Source: CAZYPH01 sp964649095 (GTDB lineage Bacteria > Bdellovibrionota > UBA1018 > UBA923). Taken from it: a DNA stretch of 16,746 nt. Location of the stretch: assembly GCA_964649095.1 (NCBI GenBank), contig CAZYPH010000040.1, forward strand, positions 1 through 16,746, written 5' to 3'. Positions 15,020 through 16,746 of this stretch are shown here, in pieces. A program made the position numbers and the translations under genes. Position 1 is the stretch's first letter; each line of letters begins with the position of its first letter. The notes beneath the pieces are model-generated. The model ran no database searches and had not been told where the DNA came from. It saw only the letters and a list, made by a program, of their open reading frames with translations.

Positions 15020-16746
15020 ATGGGGCGTTTTTGGGGTGGGACTCGATTTTGGTTGTTAAGTGCGGCGTGCTGTTCTGTGGGTGCGCCCCACATCGCGTTC
15101 GCACAAGACAGCGCTACTATTATACCGCCACAGCCGCCACCAATAATCACCCGGCCTACGCCCCCAATCGCACCCAACGAACCCCACCATGAAGCGTTAT
15201 TAGATTTTCCGATTGCGTGGCCTACGAATGGTATCGATACCCCCTTGCCTAGTGGTTTTACTGCCCCGGTTCAGAATTTGGCGCCGCATGAAGTCTATGA
15301 CGTAATAGTACCTCTACTTAGGTACTTAAACAGGCCGAACGAAGGTCTGTCCCAGACACAAATAGAGTTGGCTAGAATACCCTCTGAATGGCTAGAGGGT
15401 TACCACTCACTTCGTGAGGCCTATGTTATCAGTTTTCGAACAATGCTCCGTCACCTGCGCCTCGAGGCACCGATACTCCCCGGCAATTCGTCGCAATACC
15501 AGATACTCCTCCGCAACCTACGAACGCTGCAACGCCATAGCCCAGAACTAGCGGCGCCCCTATTTCGAGACCTGCGTGACCGCGCCGTAGCCGGTCGTGG
15601 GAGTCGAGAGGAAATCTTAATATCACTGGAAGCGTCGATTCTACTAGCCGAACAGACTCAACGCGCCGGTCGTGACGCCACCACCGATCAGGTGAACGAT
15701 TTGACCGTGCACCGACGCCTACTAGAAGAACGCATCCTCCCCACGCTTCGTAACGACAACGCCCCTCAAACCGGGCGAGCACTGAGACTTCGCACAAACC
15801 TGCGTCAGCTCGTAACTACCCGAATTTACCCAAACAGGGGTGTTCTACCCCCATCTCTTGCGACCGCTATCCAAGAAGTCGTTACAACCNNNNNNNNNNC
15901 CAACGGCGCCGTAGAACGCTGGATAAACCGACTGGTCGCGGCCGAACAAAGCGGTCAGGCACTAACTCCAGATCAATTTGTCAATTTACTAAGTGACTTA
16001 GTAGTTTCCTATCAAGGCGGCCCGCCTTTAGTCGACCGAGCCCTAGACGCGAGACTATCCACCCCACTTACCGCACAATTGCAGCGCGGGATTCGAATCT
16101 TGCGGGCGCAGATGAGATCTAATCCGACGGGATTACGACCTACCTTGGCTACTCTAGGGCCCAGGCTCCAAGGCCCTGACCTACCCTTTCATGTTCAGCA
16201 GATCCTGGCCACAGTTGCAGCAGCGGGCCCGCCCAGCCTAGTTCATGACGACCATCTATGGGGCACCTCCGCCCCAGACCAGACGCGGCCAATTACGGAA
16301 CCAGGTTTAAGTTACCTCATGAGTTACGCTGGGTACCGTTTGCCTCCTAGCTTCTCTATACCCGAGGAGCCCAATGCCCTCAGCGGCCCCCTAGAACAGA
16401 GATTTGCCATTCGATACCACGCACTGGGGGAGAGTATGTTCTTTCAGACTTTTAGTCAGACTATAGATCAGCGTGTTGCTCCGCCAGCGTTACTTCGAGC
16501 CATAGAAACCGACCTCTCTCGCCTTACCGACGTAGCAGCGGGAACGCTGGAAGGAAGGGACTCCTATGGTACCCTACTACGCGCTCTCACCCCAGAAAAC
16601 ATGGCGCAGCTACCGCTCCTGACTGATAGGGTAATACGATTCCTAAGTTCTCCAGATGGCCCCGCCTACCTAGGGGATTTAAGCCCCATCCTGCAACGCC
16701 TGATCCCTTACCTCCCCCCCGATCTCCAAGTCCCCGCTTATGAGGC
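15020..16746 (+). CDS. Large exported Leu/Arg/Pro-rich protein of unknown family, incomplete at window edge and interrupted by an N gap
   Basis: The frame is open for at least 575 codons and continues past the window. The signal peptide has MGRFWGGTRFW, a short hydrophobic core and likely cleavage after Ala-Phe-Ala (residue 28), leaving Gln-Asp at the mature N-terminus. A proline-rich linker follows (about 34-55), then a long, mainly helical chain rich in Leu, Arg, Gln and Pro with no cysteine seen after the signal peptide. Ten Ns at 15890-15899 fall inside the gene. The same frame is open on both sides if the gap is exactly ten bases, while the other two frames after the gap soon hit stops, so this frame is right. 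I recognise no domain. Codon choice is unusual: many ATA, CTA, AGA and AGG codons. Its position next to the two exported paralogues suggests a related job at the cell surface. That is inference. Confidence 0.75.
   Translation, partial: MGRFWGGTRFWLLSAACCSVGAPHIAFAQDSATIIPPQPPPIITRPTPPIAPNEPHHEALLDFPIAWPTNGIDTPLPSGFTAPVQNLAPHEVYDVIVPLLRYLNRPNEGLSQTQIELARIPSEWLEGYHSLREAYVISFRTMLRHLRLEAPILPGNSSQYQILLRNLRTLQRHSPELAAPLFRDLRDRAVAGRGSREEILISLEASILLAEQTQRAGRDATTDQVNDLTVHRRLLEERILPTLRNDNAPQTGRALRLRTNLRQLVTTRIYPNRGVLPPSLATAIQEVVTTXXXXNGAVERWINRLVAAEQSGQALTPDQFVNLLSDLVVSYQGGPPLVDRALDARLSTPLTAQLQRGIRILRAQMRSNPTGLRPTLATLGPRLQGPDLPFHVQQILATVAAAGPPSLVHDDHLWGTSAPDQTRPITEPGLSYLMSYAGYRLPPSFSIPEEPNALSGPLEQRFAIRYHALGESMFFQTFSQTIDQRVAPPALLRAIETDLSRLTDVAAGTLEGRDSYGTLLRALTPENMAQLPLLTDRVIRFLSSPDGPAYLGDLSPILQRLIPYLPPDLQVPAYE
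15307..15326. repeat. Small inverted repeat within the third exported-protein gene
   Basis: AGTACCT (15307-15313) and AGGTACT (15320-15326) form a perfect seven-base stem with a six-base loop. A second perfect seven-base stem lies at 15379-15400 (ACCCTCT / AGAGGGT), and a six-base stem with a four-base loop at 16120-16135 (TAATCC / GGATTA). Individually these are near chance expectation. Confidence 0.35.
15890..15899. other. Assembly gap (10 Ns) inside a coding region
   Basis: Ten undetermined bases interrupt the third exported-protein gene. A run of exactly ten Ns is often a scaffolding placeholder, so the true length of the missing sequence is unknown and the protein may be longer than it appears. 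Confidence 0.95.

Noticed and set aside
14736..15059. 107-residue plus-strand frame bridging the second and third exported-protein genes
   Set aside because: It overlaps both genes in another frame, lacks a ribosome binding site and has no domain-like sequence.
15429..15797. 122-residue minus-strand reading frame opposite the third exported-protein gene
   Set aside because: It is Gly/Arg/Val-rich and lies wholly opposite a better-supported frame with a ribosome binding site and signal peptide; it looks like an antisense shadow.

Overview
The window looks like the chromosome of a Gram-negative, respiring bacterium with mixed base composition. The signs are a cbb3 oxidase (high oxygen affinity) with its own copper pump, Sec-type signal peptides ending in Ala-Gln, and a flagellar-motor-like protein. 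The ccoI-ccoS-ccoN order and the stand-alone FliG-like protein would fit a Bdellovibrio-like or other deltaproteobacterial-type lineage. That placement is an inference and I hold it weakly. I see no rRNA, tRNA, CRISPR array, insertion sequence or prophage.

Region 1 (1-3756, minus strand) is the front of a cbb3 oxidase operon in the order ccoI, ccoS, ccoN. Each gene overlaps the next by a few bases, and ccoN runs off the left edge. CcoI supplies copper to the catalytic subunit and CcoS is a small assembly factor. Region 2 (3908-5574, plus) is a pair: a HAD-family phosphohydrolase-like protein and an alpha/beta hydrolase. Region 3 is an aldo/keto reductase on the minus strand. It overlaps the hydrolase tail-to-tail and starts about 25 bases from a divergent gene for a short FliG C-domain protein (6719-7180).

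Region 4 (7201-11253, minus) is a tightly overlapped operon: a PolX-type protein, endonuclease III, and an exported protein with a faint M48-peptidase-like pattern that lacks HExxH. The PolX protein keeps every metal ligand of its PHP nuclease domain. Its polymerase active-site signature is not recognisable, so it is probably a nuclease or DNA-binding partner and not a polymerase.

Region 5 (11300 to the right edge, plus) is the least familiar part: three consecutive genes for exported proteins that I cannot assign to a family. The first two are divergent paralogues sharing a set of co-linear motifs. Each has exactly one cysteine after the signal peptide, in a C-terminal C-[ND]-[DG]-I-L motif. 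The third gene is longer than 575 codons and incomplete, and contains a 10-N assembly gap. It encodes a proline-rich linker followed by a long, mostly helical, cysteine-free, Leu/Arg/Pro-rich chain, with codon choices (ATA, CTA, AGA/AGG) unlike its neighbours. This cluster is the best candidate for something undescribed: a cell-surface or periplasmic protein set.

Several start codons in the window have no Shine-Dalgarno sequence but carry a TATAAT-like hexamer roughly 6-11 bases upstream, so leaderless or near-leaderless transcripts may be common here.
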